A stretch of DNA of 64,000 nt. Origin: Arcobacter sp. LA11 (GTDB lineage Bacteria; Campylobacterota; Campylobacteria; Campylobacterales; Arcobacteraceae). The stretch is from NCBI RefSeq assembly GCF_001895145.1, contig NZ_BDIR01000001.1:62001-126000 (forward strand). Reading direction: 5' to 3'. The stretch's first letter is position 1, and each line of letters starts with the position of its first letter. The notes below the pieces were generated by a model that searched no databases, was not told where the DNA came from, and saw only the letters and a list, made by a program, of their open reading frames with translations. The position numbers and the translations under genes are program-made. Below are positions 51,456 through 61,267 of this stretch, in pieces.

Positions 51456-54400
51456 ATGAGATTGTTAATTATAATATTATACGTATTTTCAAATTACGTA
51501 TTTGCACTTTCAAATACTCAATTTTTTGATAAATTGAATACTGAAGAAAAAGAATTCCTAAAAACACATCCTCAAATTATAGTATCAAACGAAAAAGATT
51601 GGGCACCTTATGATTACAATGAACAAGGAGTAGCAAAAGGTTATTCTATTGATTATTTAAAATTAATCGGATCAAAGTTGGGCGTAGAGTTTAAGTTTGA
51701 AACTGATACTTGGTCAAATCTAATAGAAAAAATTAAAGCAAAAGAAATCGATATAATTCACCCTATTTCTTATATTGAAAAAAGAAAAGAGTATATAAAT
51801 TATGCTAAGAGTATTCTTGATGCAGATTTATCTATTGTAAGTACGGATATTCAGTCAGAAATAGACTCTTTAAATGATTTGAAATTTAAAACTGTTGCTG
51901 TTGTAAAAGGCTGGAGTTCAACAAAATATTTAAAAAAAAACTATCCAGAAATAATATTTAAAGAGTTTGATACTTCAAAGGAAAAACTTGAAGCTGTAGC
52001 CTTTGGAAAGGCAGATGCGGCTATTGAATATTTTATTACTGCTAATTATATTAAAAATAGATATTTACTGAATAATCTTAAAATAGTACATCGTATAGAG
52101 ATAGAAGATTTAAAACGAAGTTTGCACATTGCAGTTAGAAAAGATTGGGAAATTTTAGTTCCAATTATTAATAAAGCTATTGAAAGTATTACAGAAGAAG
52201 AAATCTTATTATTAAACAGAAAATGGATGAATGTAAAAGATGATATTGTTGTTCTAACTGAACAAGAAAAAGACTTTTTAAAAAAGATTCCTTATATATT
52301 AACTCGTGTGGCAAAGGATTATTATCCTTTTTCTTTTACTGAAGATAGTAAGGAAAAAGGTTATGTAATAGACTATACAAATCTTATTGCTAAAAAATTA
52401 GGAATAGAAGTACGTTATGTAAAAAATCAAACTTGGAAAGAATCAATACAAGATTTAAAAGATACAAGAATTGATATTTTACCTATGATGAAAAAAACAC
52501 CTGAAAGGGAAATGTATGCTATATTTAGTACCCCTCTTTTAGAAACCTATATAGGTATAGCAACATTAGAAAAGAATATAAAAAAAGCTTCTTTAGAAAC
52601 TTTATCAGGTAAAAAAGTAGGTATTTTAGGAGGCTATTGGTTTGTAGATAATCTAAAAAAACACTATCCTAAAATAAAAAGAGTGATTTATAAAAGCAAT
52701 TTAGAGGCATTGGTTGGTTTAAAAGCAGGAGAGATTGATGCTGTTGTTTCAACAGAACCTGTAATGCAATATCTAATAAAAAGAAATTTCTTTTCGGAAA
52801 TAAAAACCAAACCTATATTAAATAATGTTTATTTACCTAAAACAATTGGTCGATATGCCATAAGAAAAGATTGGCCTTTAATGGAATCTATCTTACGAAA
52901 AACAATGGCTACGATAAAAGAAAAAGATATTTTGGCATTAAAAGAGAAGTGGTTTGGTAAAAGAACTAATTTCTCTAACCCTTTGGGATTAAAATTTAAT
53001 AATGATGAATTAATGTACATGAAAAACAAAAAAGTTATAAAAATGTGTGTTGATCCCAATTGGATGCCATATGAACAAATCAAAAATAATAAACATATAG
53101 GTATGTCTTCTGATTATTTTGATATTTTTAGAAAAGTTATTCCTATTCCTGTTAAGTTGGTTAATACTGATAACTGGACGCAAACTCTTTCTTATGTAAA
53201 ACAGAGAAAATGTGATTTGATTTCTTTAGCAATTCCTACTCCTATGAGATTAAAATACTTGGATTTTTCAAAAAGTTATATTGATGTACCTTTAGTAATG
53301 GCTACAGATCTTATGAAGCCTTTTGTTACGAGTTTCACAGATGTTTTAAATTATAAAATAGGTGTTGTAAAAGGGTATGCATATTATGAAATTTTAAAAA
53401 ATAAATATCCTAAGCTAAATCTTGTAGAAGTTGAAAATGTAGATGATGGTATGAATAAGGTTATTTCTGGTGAGATTTATGGTTTTGTAGATTCCTTAGC
53501 CGTTGTAGGTTATAGTGTACAGAAGAATTATCTTGGAAGTGTAAAAATTGCAGGAGAGGTAGATGAAAATCTAGAACTTGGTGTTGCTGTACGAAATGAT
53601 GAACCATTACTAAAAAGTATTTTTGACAAAATAATATCTGAATTAAAACCAAGTGATCACCGTAGTATCTTAAACAAATGGGTTTCTGTAACTTATGATA
53701 AATCTTTTGATTCTTCGTTAGCATGGAAAATTGCAATTGCAATTTCGATTATTTTAGGTTTCTTTTTCTATAGACAAAATATGTTAAAGAAACAAAACAA
53801 TATGTTATTAAATTCTCAGAAAATATTACAAGAAGCAAATGAAGAGTTTGAACATTTGATTAATTCTACAATAGAAGCAATTTTTGTATGGAAAGATGAC
53901 AAATGTATTAATGCAAATTCAGAAGCTGTGAAACTTTTTGGTTATAAGGATAAATCTGATTTATTAGAATTATCTGCACTTGACATAGTGGACCCGTTAT
54001 TTCATGAAGAAGTAAAAGAGAAAAGAGAAAAAAAGTTAACTTCTGCTTATGAAATAAATGCTATAAAAATGGATGGTACTGTTTTCCCTGTTTTAGTAAA
54101 AGGATACAATTTTATTCTTAGAAATAGTGAAGTTAGAGTTTCTGCTTTTATTGATTTATCAGATATAAAACATAAAGAAAGATTATTGACAGAACATACA
54201 AAAATGGTTGCATTAGGTGAGATGTTAGGAAATATAGCCCATCAATGGAGACAACCTCTATCTGTTATTTCTACTGCGGCAAGTGGTATTCAAATACAAA
54301 AAGATATGGGGATGCTAAATGATAATATGTTTAATGAAACAATGGATTCAATTGTTTTAAATACTAATTATTTATCTAATACAATTAATGATTTTACAAA

Positions 54401-54893
54401 TTTTATAAAAGATAATAAAACTAAAAAAGATTTTGATTTAAAAGAACATATCAAAAAAGATTTGACTATTTTAAATTCAATGATAAAAACTGAACATATT
54501 AATGTTGTTACAAATATTGAAGAAGATATTATTATAAATAATTTTGAAAATGAGTTTTCTCAAGCAATTATAAATATAATTTCTAATTCTAAAGATGCAT
54601 TTGTTGAGCGTAATATAGAAAATAGACTTATTCTTATAGATGGAAAGAAAGAAAATAATACTGTTTTATTAACTATTAAAGACAATGCAAATGGGATATC
54701 TAAAGATATCCTTGATAAAGTTTTTGAACCTTACTTTACAACTAAACATAAATCTCAAGGAACAGGTGTAGGTTTATATATGACTAATAAAATCATTGTA
54801 GAGAGTATGAAAGGAACAATTGATGTTTCTAATGATAACTATACTTATGAAGGAGTTCTTTATAAAGGAGCCATGTTTAGGCTCACTTTATAA
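51456..54893 (+). CDS. Orphan sensor kinase with three solute-binding (SBP_bac_3) domains
   Basis: 1145 residues: signal peptide, three tandem periplasmic SBP_bac_3-type domains (roughly 25-255, 262-500, 510-750, each with a DxxPxxY-like ligand region such as DWAPYDYNEQG), one membrane helix near 756, a PAS domain (about 795-905), and a kinase core with H929 in AHQWRQPLSVIS and FEPYFTTK/GTGVGLYM. It lacks a receiver and no response regulator adjoins, so its partner is elsewhere. The BvgS-like sensor may detect amino acids or related polar ligands. Confidence 0.92.
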   Translation: MRLLIIILYVFSNYVFALSNTQFFDKLNTEEKEFLKTHPQIIVSNEKDWAPYDYNEQGVAKGYSIDYLKLIGSKLGVEFKFETDTWSNLIEKIKAKEIDIIHPISYIEKRKEYINYAKSILDADLSIVSTDIQSEIDSLNDLKFKTVAVVKGWSSTKYLKKNYPEIIFKEFDTSKEKLEAVAFGKADAAIEYFITANYIKNRYLLNNLKIVHRIEIEDLKRSLHIAVRKDWEILVPIINKAIESITEEEILLLNRKWMNVKDDIVVLTEQEKDFLKKIPYILTRVAKDYYPFSFTEDSKEKGYVIDYTNLIAKKLGIEVRYVKNQTWKESIQDLKDTRIDILPMMKKTPEREMYAIFSTPLLETYIGIATLEKNIKKASLETLSGKKVGILGGYWFVDNLKKHYPKIKRVIYKSNLEALVGLKAGEIDAVVSTEPVMQYLIKRNFFSEIKTKPILNNVYLPKTIGRYAIRKDWPLMESILRKTMATIKEKDILALKEKWFGKRTNFSNPLGLKFNNDELMYMKNKKVIKMCVDPNWMPYEQIKNNKHIGMSSDYFDIFRKVIPIPVKLVNTDNWTQTLSYVKQRKCDLISLAIPTPMRLKYLDFSKSYIDVPLVMATDLMKPFVTSFTDVLNYKIGVVKGYAYYEILKNKYPKLNLVEVENVDDGMNKVISGEIYGFVDSLAVVGYSVQKNYLGSVKIAGEVDENLELGVAVRNDEPLLKSIFDKIISELKPSDHRSILNKWVSVTYDKSFDSSLAWKIAIAISIILGFFFYRQNMLKKQNNMLLNSQKILQEANEEFEHLINSTIEAIFVWKDDKCINANSEAVKLFGYKDKSDLLELSALDIVDPLFHEEVKEKREKKLTSAYEINAIKMDGTVFPVLVKGYNFILRNSEVRVSAFIDLSDIKHKERLLTEHTKMVALGEMLGNIAHQWRQPLSVISTAASGIQIQKDMGMLNDNMFNETMDSIVLNTNYLSNTINDFTNFIKDNKTKKDFDLKEHIKKDLTILNSMIKTEHINVVTNIEEDIIINNFENEFSQAIINIISNSKDAFVERNIENRLILIDGKKENNTVLLTIKDNANGISKDILDKVFEPYFTTKHKSQGTGVGLYMTNKIIVESMKGTIDVSNDNYTYEGVLYKGAMFRLTL

Positions 54894-57731
54894 TTATTGT
54901 TTTGGTGTTGTACACTCATCAATAAGATAGAAGATTGAATTATAATCTAATTCGGCTTGTTCACTTAATCCTATTTCACAAGTTTTTGATGTTGAGAATG
55001 CATATTTAGCATCTTTAACATCATCTTTTAAAAATCTAAGTGCAGAGTTATTTAATTCTGGGAAATTAAATCCTCTATCCCCTGCAAAACCACAACATTT
55101 TACATTGTCAGGAACAATAACATTTGTTGAACACATTTTTGCTAATTCAATGAATTTCTCATGTAATCCCATTTTTCTTGAACTACATGTTGAGTGAATA
55201 GCAATTGGTTCATCAATTGGATTAAAGTCAAACTCTTGCGTAAAATGTTCTAATGCAAATTCTATAGGTTCATAGATTTTTAATTTATCAGAGAAACCTT
55301 CTAGCATTTTTTTAGTACATGGACTCGTGTCACAAAGTATTGGATATTCTCCAAAGTTACTAACTTCTTGAAGTGCATGTTCCAATTCATCAGATTTTTG
55401 TTTAGCTTGTTTATTAAAACCTTTTGAACTAAATGGCATACCACAACATAAATTTCCTAAGTCATTAGGGAATAAGATTTGAAAACCTGCTTTTTTAAGT
55501 AATTTAACTGTTAAATCAAATAACTCTTCATCAACTGTTGTTTTAGAGCTTCTACCCATACTTCTATTAATACAAGAAGGGAAATAAACAACTTTTTTAC
55601 TTGTTAACTGTTGTTCAAAATCTAAATTGATTTTTGCAGGTTTTGGTAAATATGGACTCCATTTTGGAATACTACCATTTGTCCAATCTCTTAAAGTTTC
55701 CGTAATAGAACCCATACTTGGTGTTCCAAAAACTGCATGTGTTATGTTTGCAGAGCTAAGACCAAACTTCATCCCTTTTAAAGTTGTAGAGAAGTTATTT
55801 GCAATTGTATTAGCTATTTTATCAGCACTAGAACTTATTTGTTCTGCTCTTAGGTGTTTAGTTAAACTTCCTGTATCGATTTTAACTGGACAAGCTGTTG
55901 AACATAAAGAACATGTAGCACAAGTTTCTATTCCATCATATTGATATAAATCTCTATACTCTTTTGCTTCATCTTTTTCTCCAATTGATTCAAGTCTTGA
56001 TATTTCTCTATTGATTACAATTCTTTGTCTAGGAGTTAATGTTATGTCATTTGATGGACATGTAGGTTCACAGAATCCACATTCGATACATTTATCAACT
56101 ATTTCATTTGTTGCTGGCATACCTTTTAAGTTTTTAAGGTGAGCTTCTGCATCATCATTTATAATAACACCTGGGTTTAAAAGCTCTTTTGGATCAAAAA
56201 GGTCTTTTATTCTTTTCATCATTTCATATGCAGTTTTACCCCATTCTACTTCAATGAATGCAGCCATATTTCTACCTGTACCATGCTCTGCTTTTAAGCT
56301 ACCTTGGTACTTAACTGCAACTGAAGTTACAACATCATTCATAAATGCATCATATCTTTTTACTTCTGATTCAATTGCAAAATCTTGTGTAAATACAAAG
56401 TGGAAGTTACCCTCTAATGCATGACCAAAAATTAATGCTTCATCATAACCATGCTTTTTAAATAAGTCTTGAAGTTCTAAAGTGGCTTCTGCAAGTACTT
56501 CAATTGGGTATGCAACATCCTCAATGATTACAGTTGTACCTGTTTCTCTAACTGCACCAACTGCTGGGAATAGACCTTTTCTAATTTTCCAGTAAAGTGT
56601 GTATTCTGCTACATCTTTTGTAAAGTAAATATCTCTTACTACAACAAATTCAGCAAGCAATTCTTCTAACTCTTTAATTTGAACGTCTAAAGCTTCTTTA
56701 TTTACAGCTCTTGTCTCAATTAAAAGTGCAGTTACTTCATTATCAAAATCTTTAATAAATTCAGGCATTGCTGGATCGTTTTCTATACTTCTTAATCCTG
56801 CTCTATCCATTAGCTCTACTGCATCTACAGTAATATTATTTGCTTCTCTTGCTAATTTTATTTTTGTAACAGCATTGCAGGCTTCTTTTACATTTTTAAA
56901 GTAAATAAGCGCAGACGCTTTATCTTTTAAATCTTCTACTGTTTGGTATGTTATTTCTTCAATAAAAGCTAAAGTTCCCTCTGAACCAATTATTAAGTGT
57001 TGTAAAATTTCAAATTCATCTTCAAAATCTATAAGTGCATTTAGTGAATAACCACATGTATTTTTGATTTTGAATTTCTTTTCAATTTTTGCTCTTAATT
57101 CTTCATTGCTAACTGTATCTGTTGCAATTTGTTTTAAATCTTTTAAGAAGTTTCCATGAGTCTTTCTAAATTCTGCTTTACTATTTTCACATCCAGTATC
57201 TAGTCTTGCTCCATCTTGAAAAATCAATTTCATAGATTTAAGAGTTTTATAAGAGTTTTGGGCAATACCACAACACATTCCTGATGCATTGTTTGCTGCA
57301 ATTCCACCAATCATAGCTGCATTTATTGAAGCTGGATCTGGACCAATTTTTTTAGAAAATGGAGCTAAAATATTGTTTGCTTCTTGTCCTGTAATTGCAG
57401 GCTGTAAAGAGATTAACTTTTTATCTTCTGATAATCTAAAGTCTCTAAAGTTTCTTGAAGTAACAACTAATATAGAATCTGTAATTGCTTGTCCAGATAG
57501 AGAAGTTCCTGCTGCTCTAAATGTAACGCTTAATTCCATGTTATTTGCAAGCTCTAAAATTGAAGCTACTTGTTCTGGAGTATCTGTCTTAATAACTATT
57601 TTTGGAATTAGTCTATAAAAAGATGCATCAGTACCGTATGCTAATGTGTGTAATTTATCTGTAAAGATATTTTTTTCATTTATTGTTTGAGAAATTTTGT
57701 CGTAAAATTCTTGATATTTTGTTTCTAACAT
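54894..57731 (-). CDS. FAD- and Fe-S-containing D-2-hydroxyacid (lactate-type) dehydrogenase
   Basis: 945 residues: FAD-binding-4 domain (FRAAGTSLSGQAI and ASGMCCG region), FAD-oxidase C-terminal domain (HALEGNFHFVFTQDF), two ferredoxin motifs (CIECGFCEPTCPS and CATCSLCSTACPV) and CCG domains (GNLCCGMPFSS, KCCGFAGDRG). This fused layout is that of respiratory D-lactate dehydrogenases and relatives that feed the quinone pool. It is the last gene of the dctPQM operon on the same strand, which favours a hydroxyacid as transported substrate. Confidence 0.88.
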   Translation of the reverse strand: MLETKYQEFYDKISQTINEKNIFTDKLHTLAYGTDASFYRLIPKIVIKTDTPEQVASILELANNMELSVTFRAAGTSLSGQAITDSILVVTSRNFRDFRLSEDKKLISLQPAITGQEANNILAPFSKKIGPDPASINAAMIGGIAANNASGMCCGIAQNSYKTLKSMKLIFQDGARLDTGCENSKAEFRKTHGNFLKDLKQIATDTVSNEELRAKIEKKFKIKNTCGYSLNALIDFEDEFEILQHLIIGSEGTLAFIEEITYQTVEDLKDKASALIYFKNVKEACNAVTKIKLAREANNITVDAVELMDRAGLRSIENDPAMPEFIKDFDNEVTALLIETRAVNKEALDVQIKELEELLAEFVVVRDIYFTKDVAEYTLYWKIRKGLFPAVGAVRETGTTVIIEDVAYPIEVLAEATLELQDLFKKHGYDEALIFGHALEGNFHFVFTQDFAIESEVKRYDAFMNDVVTSVAVKYQGSLKAEHGTGRNMAAFIEVEWGKTAYEMMKRIKDLFDPKELLNPGVIINDDAEAHLKNLKGMPATNEIVDKCIECGFCEPTCPSNDITLTPRQRIVINREISRLESIGEKDEAKEYRDLYQYDGIETCATCSLCSTACPVKIDTGSLTKHLRAEQISSSADKIANTIANNFSTTLKGMKFGLSSANITHAVFGTPSMGSITETLRDWTNGSIPKWSPYLPKPAKINLDFEQQLTSKKVVYFPSCINRSMGRSSKTTVDEELFDLTVKLLKKAGFQILFPNDLGNLCCGMPFSSKGFNKQAKQKSDELEHALQEVSNFGEYPILCDTSPCTKKMLEGFSDKLKIYEPIEFALEHFTQEFDFNPIDEPIAIHSTCSSRKMGLHEKFIELAKMCSTNVIVPDNVKCCGFAGDRGFNFPELNNSALRFLKDDVKDAKYAFSTSKTCEIGLSEQAELDYNSIFYLIDECTTPKQ

Positions 57732-57781
57732 TTAAAATCCTTTGTATTCTTTATTATATAATGATTTGTAAATGATTTCTA

Positions 57782-57895
57782 TTATTCAAGCCTTGGGACA
57801 GTGTATATTCTTTGTTGAGGATCGTAAATAAAAGAGTACATTTTATCTTGTTGTTTGAATATTATATTAATAATAAGCTTCAAAAATTTAGACAT
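57782..57895 (-). CDS. 37-residue protein between dctM and the dehydrogenase gene
   Basis: Short open frame MSKFLKLIINIIFKQQDKMYSF... ending ...YTVPRLE, with an AGGAG ribosome site 7 bp before ATG 57895. Its start is 19 bp after dctM and its stop 50 bp before the next gene. It has a hydrophobic N-terminus and a polar C-terminus. Likely a real small protein of the operon; function unknown. Confidence 0.6.
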   Translation of the reverse strand: MSKFLKLIINIIFKQQDKMYSFIYDPQQRIYTVPRLE

Positions 57896-57914
57896 AATGT
57901 ACTCCTATATAATT

Positions 57915-59264
57915 CTATCTATCAGATACCATTCCGAAGAATTCTGGATAGAATGCTACAATTGCAAGCACGATGACTTGTATCGCAATGAATGGTAAAA
58001 CCCCTTTATAAATCTGGGAAGTCCTAACACTTGATGGGGCACACCCTTTTAAGTAGAAGAGACTAAATCCAAATGGTGGGGTTAAGAACGATGTTTGTAA
58101 ATTCATAGCAATTAAAATTGCAAACCAAACTGGATTAATTCCTAAAGCATCAGCTACTGGTAATAAAATTGGAACAATAATATATGAAATTTCAATAAAA
58201 TCAATAAAGAAACCTAATACTAAAATTGCCAACATTGTAAAGATTATAAATCCCCATTTCCCATCACCTGGTAAGCTAAGCATTGCATGTTCAACTAATT
58301 CTTCTCCACCTGTATATGAGAATACCATTGAGAATGCTGTTGCACCAATTAAGATACCAAATACCATAGATGTGATTTTAACAGATTCTAATGCGGCTGT
58401 TCTAACCATATCTAACTCAAAAGTTCTATACATTAATGCAAGACCAATTGCTCCAATACAACCAACTGCAGCTGATTCTGTAGGTGTTGCAACACCAGCA
58501 AAAATTGAACCAAGTACTAATATAATAAGCGTTAATGATGGAATAATATCAACTAATGCTTTTAGTACTTGTTTCTTTTTAGTTCCACGACTTGGATCAG
58601 AAGGAATAGCTGGTGCCATATCTTTAAAGAAATAAGCCATAACTAAAATATATAAAATATATGCTGCAACTAATGCAAGTCCTGGCCCAACTGCTGATTT
58701 AAAAAGGTCACCAACTGGAACTTGAAATACATCCCCTAAAATAATTAATACAATTGAAGGAGGGATAATTTGCCCTAATGTTCCAGAAGCACAAATTGTA
58801 CCTGTTGCTAATTCTGTATTATATTTGTATTTTAACATTACAGGAAGGGATATTACACCCATTGCAACAACTGATGCTCCAACAACTCCTGTTGATGCTG
58901 CTAGTAATGTACCAACAAGTACAGTTGAGATAGCAACTCCACCTCTAATTTCTCCAAATAAGAATCCCATAGATTCTAATAGTTTTTCTGCAAGACCAGT
59001 TTTTTGTAAAACAATTCCCATAAAAATAAACATTGGAATTGCCATTAAAATTGTATTTTGTTGAATGGCATAGATTCTAAAAGGCATATAGTCAAACATT
59101 GCTATACCTTCCATAATTCCTTCAATTAAAGTACCATCTGCACCTATTTCTACAATCCCTGCAATTATTCCGAAGAATACTGATACTGCAGCAAATGTAA
59201 ATGCAACAGGAAATCCAATTAACAACATAAACAATGCTGTAAAAAACATAATTATACCAATCAT
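57915..59264 (-). CDS. dctM: TRAP transporter large permease DctM
   Basis: 449-residue permease with about twelve helices. DctM motifs: LIGFPVAFTFAAVSV at the N-terminus, STGVVGASVVAMGVISLP, ASGTLGQIIPPSIVLIILG, and NLQTSFLTPPFGFSLFYLKG. It couples Na+ entry to solute uptake together with DctQ and DctP. Overlaps dctQ by 4 bp. Confidence 0.95.
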   Translation of the reverse strand: MIGIIMFFTALFMLLIGFPVAFTFAAVSVFFGIIAGIVEIGADGTLIEGIMEGIAMFDYMPFRIYAIQQNTILMAIPMFIFMGIVLQKTGLAEKLLESMGFLFGEIRGGVAISTVLVGTLLAASTGVVGASVVAMGVISLPVMLKYKYNTELATGTICASGTLGQIIPPSIVLIILGDVFQVPVGDLFKSAVGPGLALVAAYILYILVMAYFFKDMAPAIPSDPSRGTKKKQVLKALVDIIPSLTLIILVLGSIFAGVATPTESAAVGCIGAIGLALMYRTFELDMVRTAALESVKITSMVFGILIGATAFSMVFSYTGGEELVEHAMLSLPGDGKWGFIIFTMLAILVLGFFIDFIEISYIIVPILLPVADALGINPVWFAILIAMNLQTSFLTPPFGFSLFYLKGCAPSSVRTSQIYKGVLPFIAIQVIVLAIVAFYPEFFGMVSDR

Positions 59265-59881
59265 TTTGAATCTCCTTTCTCATCACCTTTTTCATCAATA
59301 TCTACTATGTGATGCTTATGCTCTTCTAATTCTTGTTTTAAATTTTCAATTTCACCTTTTAGATTATATTCTTCTAATCCGTGTAATCCTTTATATGTAT
59401 TTAGATTTTTAAGAAAAAATCCAATTGTTGTAATAATCAATAAAAAGAAAGATAAAGGAATTAAAGCCTTTACTATCCATCTATAATGCAATCCTCCTGG
59501 ATCACCACTTTGTTCCATTGATTGATATGCTTCTACTGCATTATCAATTGAACTAATTCCAACTAAAAAAGCAATTGGTAAAATAAATAGAATTGCACCA
59601 ACCATGTTAATCATAGCTTTTTTTCTTGGAGTTAATCTATCATAAATTAAGTCAACTCTTACGTGCCCATCTTCTTTTAAAGTATAAGCAACACCTAATA
59701 ATATTATTACAGAGAATAGGTGCCATTCCATCTCTTGCATTGCAATTGAACCTGATTTAAAAAAGTATCTCATGACAACATCGTAAAATACATTTATAAT
59801 CATTAGAACCATTGCCATAGCAGTTATAAGTCCAATAAAGTCTGCAAACTTATTGAAGCCTCGTTCTAGTTTTAACAACAT
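59261..59881 (-). CDS. dctQ: TRAP transporter small permease DctQ
   Basis: 206 residues, four helices; the W-H-x3-I (MEWHLFSVIILLG) and DGHVRVDLIYDRLTPRKK motifs define the DctQ family. The C-terminus is an extended charged coil (ENLKQELEEHKHHIVDIDEK), longer than usual. It lies between dctP, across a hairpin, and dctM. Confidence 0.92.
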   Translation of the reverse strand: MLLKLERGFNKFADFIGLITAMAMVLMIINVFYDVVMRYFFKSGSIAMQEMEWHLFSVIILLGVAYTLKEDGHVRVDLIYDRLTPRKKAMINMVGAILFILPIAFLVGISSIDNAVEAYQSMEQSGDPGGLHYRWIVKALIPLSFFLLIITTIGFFLKNLNTYKGLHGLEEYNLKGEIENLKQELEEHKHHIVDIDEKGDEKGDSK

Positions 59882-59975
59882 AAAAATCCTTTGGGTATGT
59901 TAAAAAATAAGTCAGATAAATATATTTAGTTTTATTATATTTATGTTACCTATCATCATTAGTTATTATATAAGT

Positions 59976-59996
59976 AGTCCCCTTAAAAAGGGGACT
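59976..59996 (-). terminator. GC-rich hairpin between dctP and dctQ
   Basis: AGTCCCCTT (59976-59984), AAA, AAGGGGACT (59988-59996), a perfect 9-bp stem of unusual G+C content for this genome. The tract after it on the transcribed strand is A/T-rich but not a clean U-run. Expected role: partial termination or protection so that DctP is made in excess over the permease. Confidence 0.6.
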
Positions 59997-60009
59997 ATAA
60001 TTAGATATC

Positions 60010-61083
60010 TTATAAGTTATCTTTTAAGTATAGGTAGTCTGACATTTTAGTCCACTCTCTAGCTTTCTTTTGGAAAGCAGCTTGAGAATCTAATACCTCT
60101 TTTAAGAATGGTTGACCTTTAGTTTTTTCAACTAATAAGTCTGCATTCGCTTTTTTCATAGCATCCATAACTTCTTTAGGGAAAGTTTTGATTTTAATAT
60201 TTGGATAATCTGACTCAATTTTTGACCAAGCATCAGCTGACATTGCGTAGTTTTGTACATACATATCATATGCAGAAACTCTCATAGCTGTAACTAAGAT
60301 TTGTTGTAAATCTTTTGGTAATTTATTGAATTTTCTTTCATTTACTAGGAATTGTAATTCAGTTCCTGGCTCATGCCATCCTGTAAAGTAGTAAGGAGCA
60401 ATTTTGTGGAATCCCATGTTAATGTCCATACCAGGCCCAACCCATTCTAATGCGTCAATAGTTCCTCTTTCTAGTGATGTATATAATTCACCAGAAGCAA
60501 TGTTAGTAACTGTTAATCCTAATTTTGCCATAACTTCACCAGCAAATCCAGGGATTCTCATTTTAAGACCTTTTAAGTCATCAACAGTTTTAATATCTTT
60601 TCTGAACCATCCACCCATTTGGTTACCAGTGTTTCCACCAGGATATGATAATACTTTATGTTTTTTATATGCTTTTTTCATTAAGTCCATACCACCACCG
60701 TAGTAGAACCAAGAGTATTGCTCAACAGCTGTCATACCAAATGGCATAGTTGTAAATGGTAAAGTATTAATATCTTTACCTTTCCAGTAATAAGATGCAG
60801 AGTGACCCATGTCATACTGACCACCTTTTACCATATCTAAAATACCTAAAGCAGCTTTATGTTTATTTGAAGCATCTACTCTAATTAGTAATCTTCCATT
60901 TGACATCTCTTTTACAAGTTTTGCCATATTTTTTGGTGCATCAATAAATGGTGACAGTGTTGGTCCCCAAGTTGTTGCTAATTTCCATTTGTAAACTTTG
61001 TCTTTTGCCATTGCAGCAGTTCCAAGTCCTGCAACTAAAGCAGTAGCTACAAGTAGCTTTGTCGTTTTACCGAACATATTCAT
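60010..61083 (-). CDS. dctP: TRAP transporter solute-binding protein DctP (TakP/lactate-type)
   Basis: 357 residues with a signal peptide (MNMFGKTTKLLVATALVAG, cleavage after AMA). The binding arginine lies in GLKMRIPGFAGEVM, and LEWVGPGMDINMGF with TGWHEPGTELQF is characteristic of the branch that includes keto-acid (TakP) and lactate-binding members. ATG 61083 follows AAAGGAG by 5 bp; an upstream in-frame start within the promoter is rejected. First gene of the operon. Confidence 0.9.
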   Translation of the reverse strand: MNMFGKTTKLLVATALVAGLGTAAMAKDKVYKWKLATTWGPTLSPFIDAPKNMAKLVKEMSNGRLLIRVDASNKHKAALGILDMVKGGQYDMGHSASYYWKGKDINTLPFTTMPFGMTAVEQYSWFYYGGGMDLMKKAYKKHKVLSYPGGNTGNQMGGWFRKDIKTVDDLKGLKMRIPGFAGEVMAKLGLTVTNIASGELYTSLERGTIDALEWVGPGMDINMGFHKIAPYYFTGWHEPGTELQFLVNERKFNKLPKDLQQILVTAMRVSAYDMYVQNYAMSADAWSKIESDYPNIKIKTFPKEVMDAMKKANADLLVEKTKGQPFLKEVLDSQAAFQKKAREWTKMSDYLYLKDNL

Positions 61084-61177
61084 GTGATCTCCTTTGTTTT
61101 GTCTCAATTCAAATTGTAACCGCACTAAATGAAAAAGGTATGATATTTTTGTCATATTAAGAAAAAAATCGCTATAT

Positions 61178-61183
61178 AATATA
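61178..61183 (-). promoter_or_regulatory. -10 element of the dctP operon
   Basis: TATATT on the minus strand, with a start near 61171 and a leader of about 88 nt. The -35 zone (near 61201-61206) is not consensus, as expected for an activated promoter. Confidence 0.4.
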
Positions 61184-61226
61184 GTGTTTTGAGCATATGT
61201 TCATTAAAAATAAGGATTTGTCTAAA

Positions 61227-61248
61227 AATGCTATTTTAATGCTATTTT
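61227..61248. promoter_or_regulatory. Tandem 11-bp direct repeat upstream of dctP (response-regulator box)
   Basis: AATGCTATTTT occurs twice head to tail, 61227-61237 and 61238-61248. An exact tandem 11-bp repeat is the binding geometry of OmpR/PhoB-type regulators, and such a regulator is encoded immediately upstream. The same TGCTATTT core at 11-bp phase occurs in the paaF/paaN promoter. Confidence 0.7.
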
Positions 61249-61267
61249 AGTACTAGAATTACTATTT

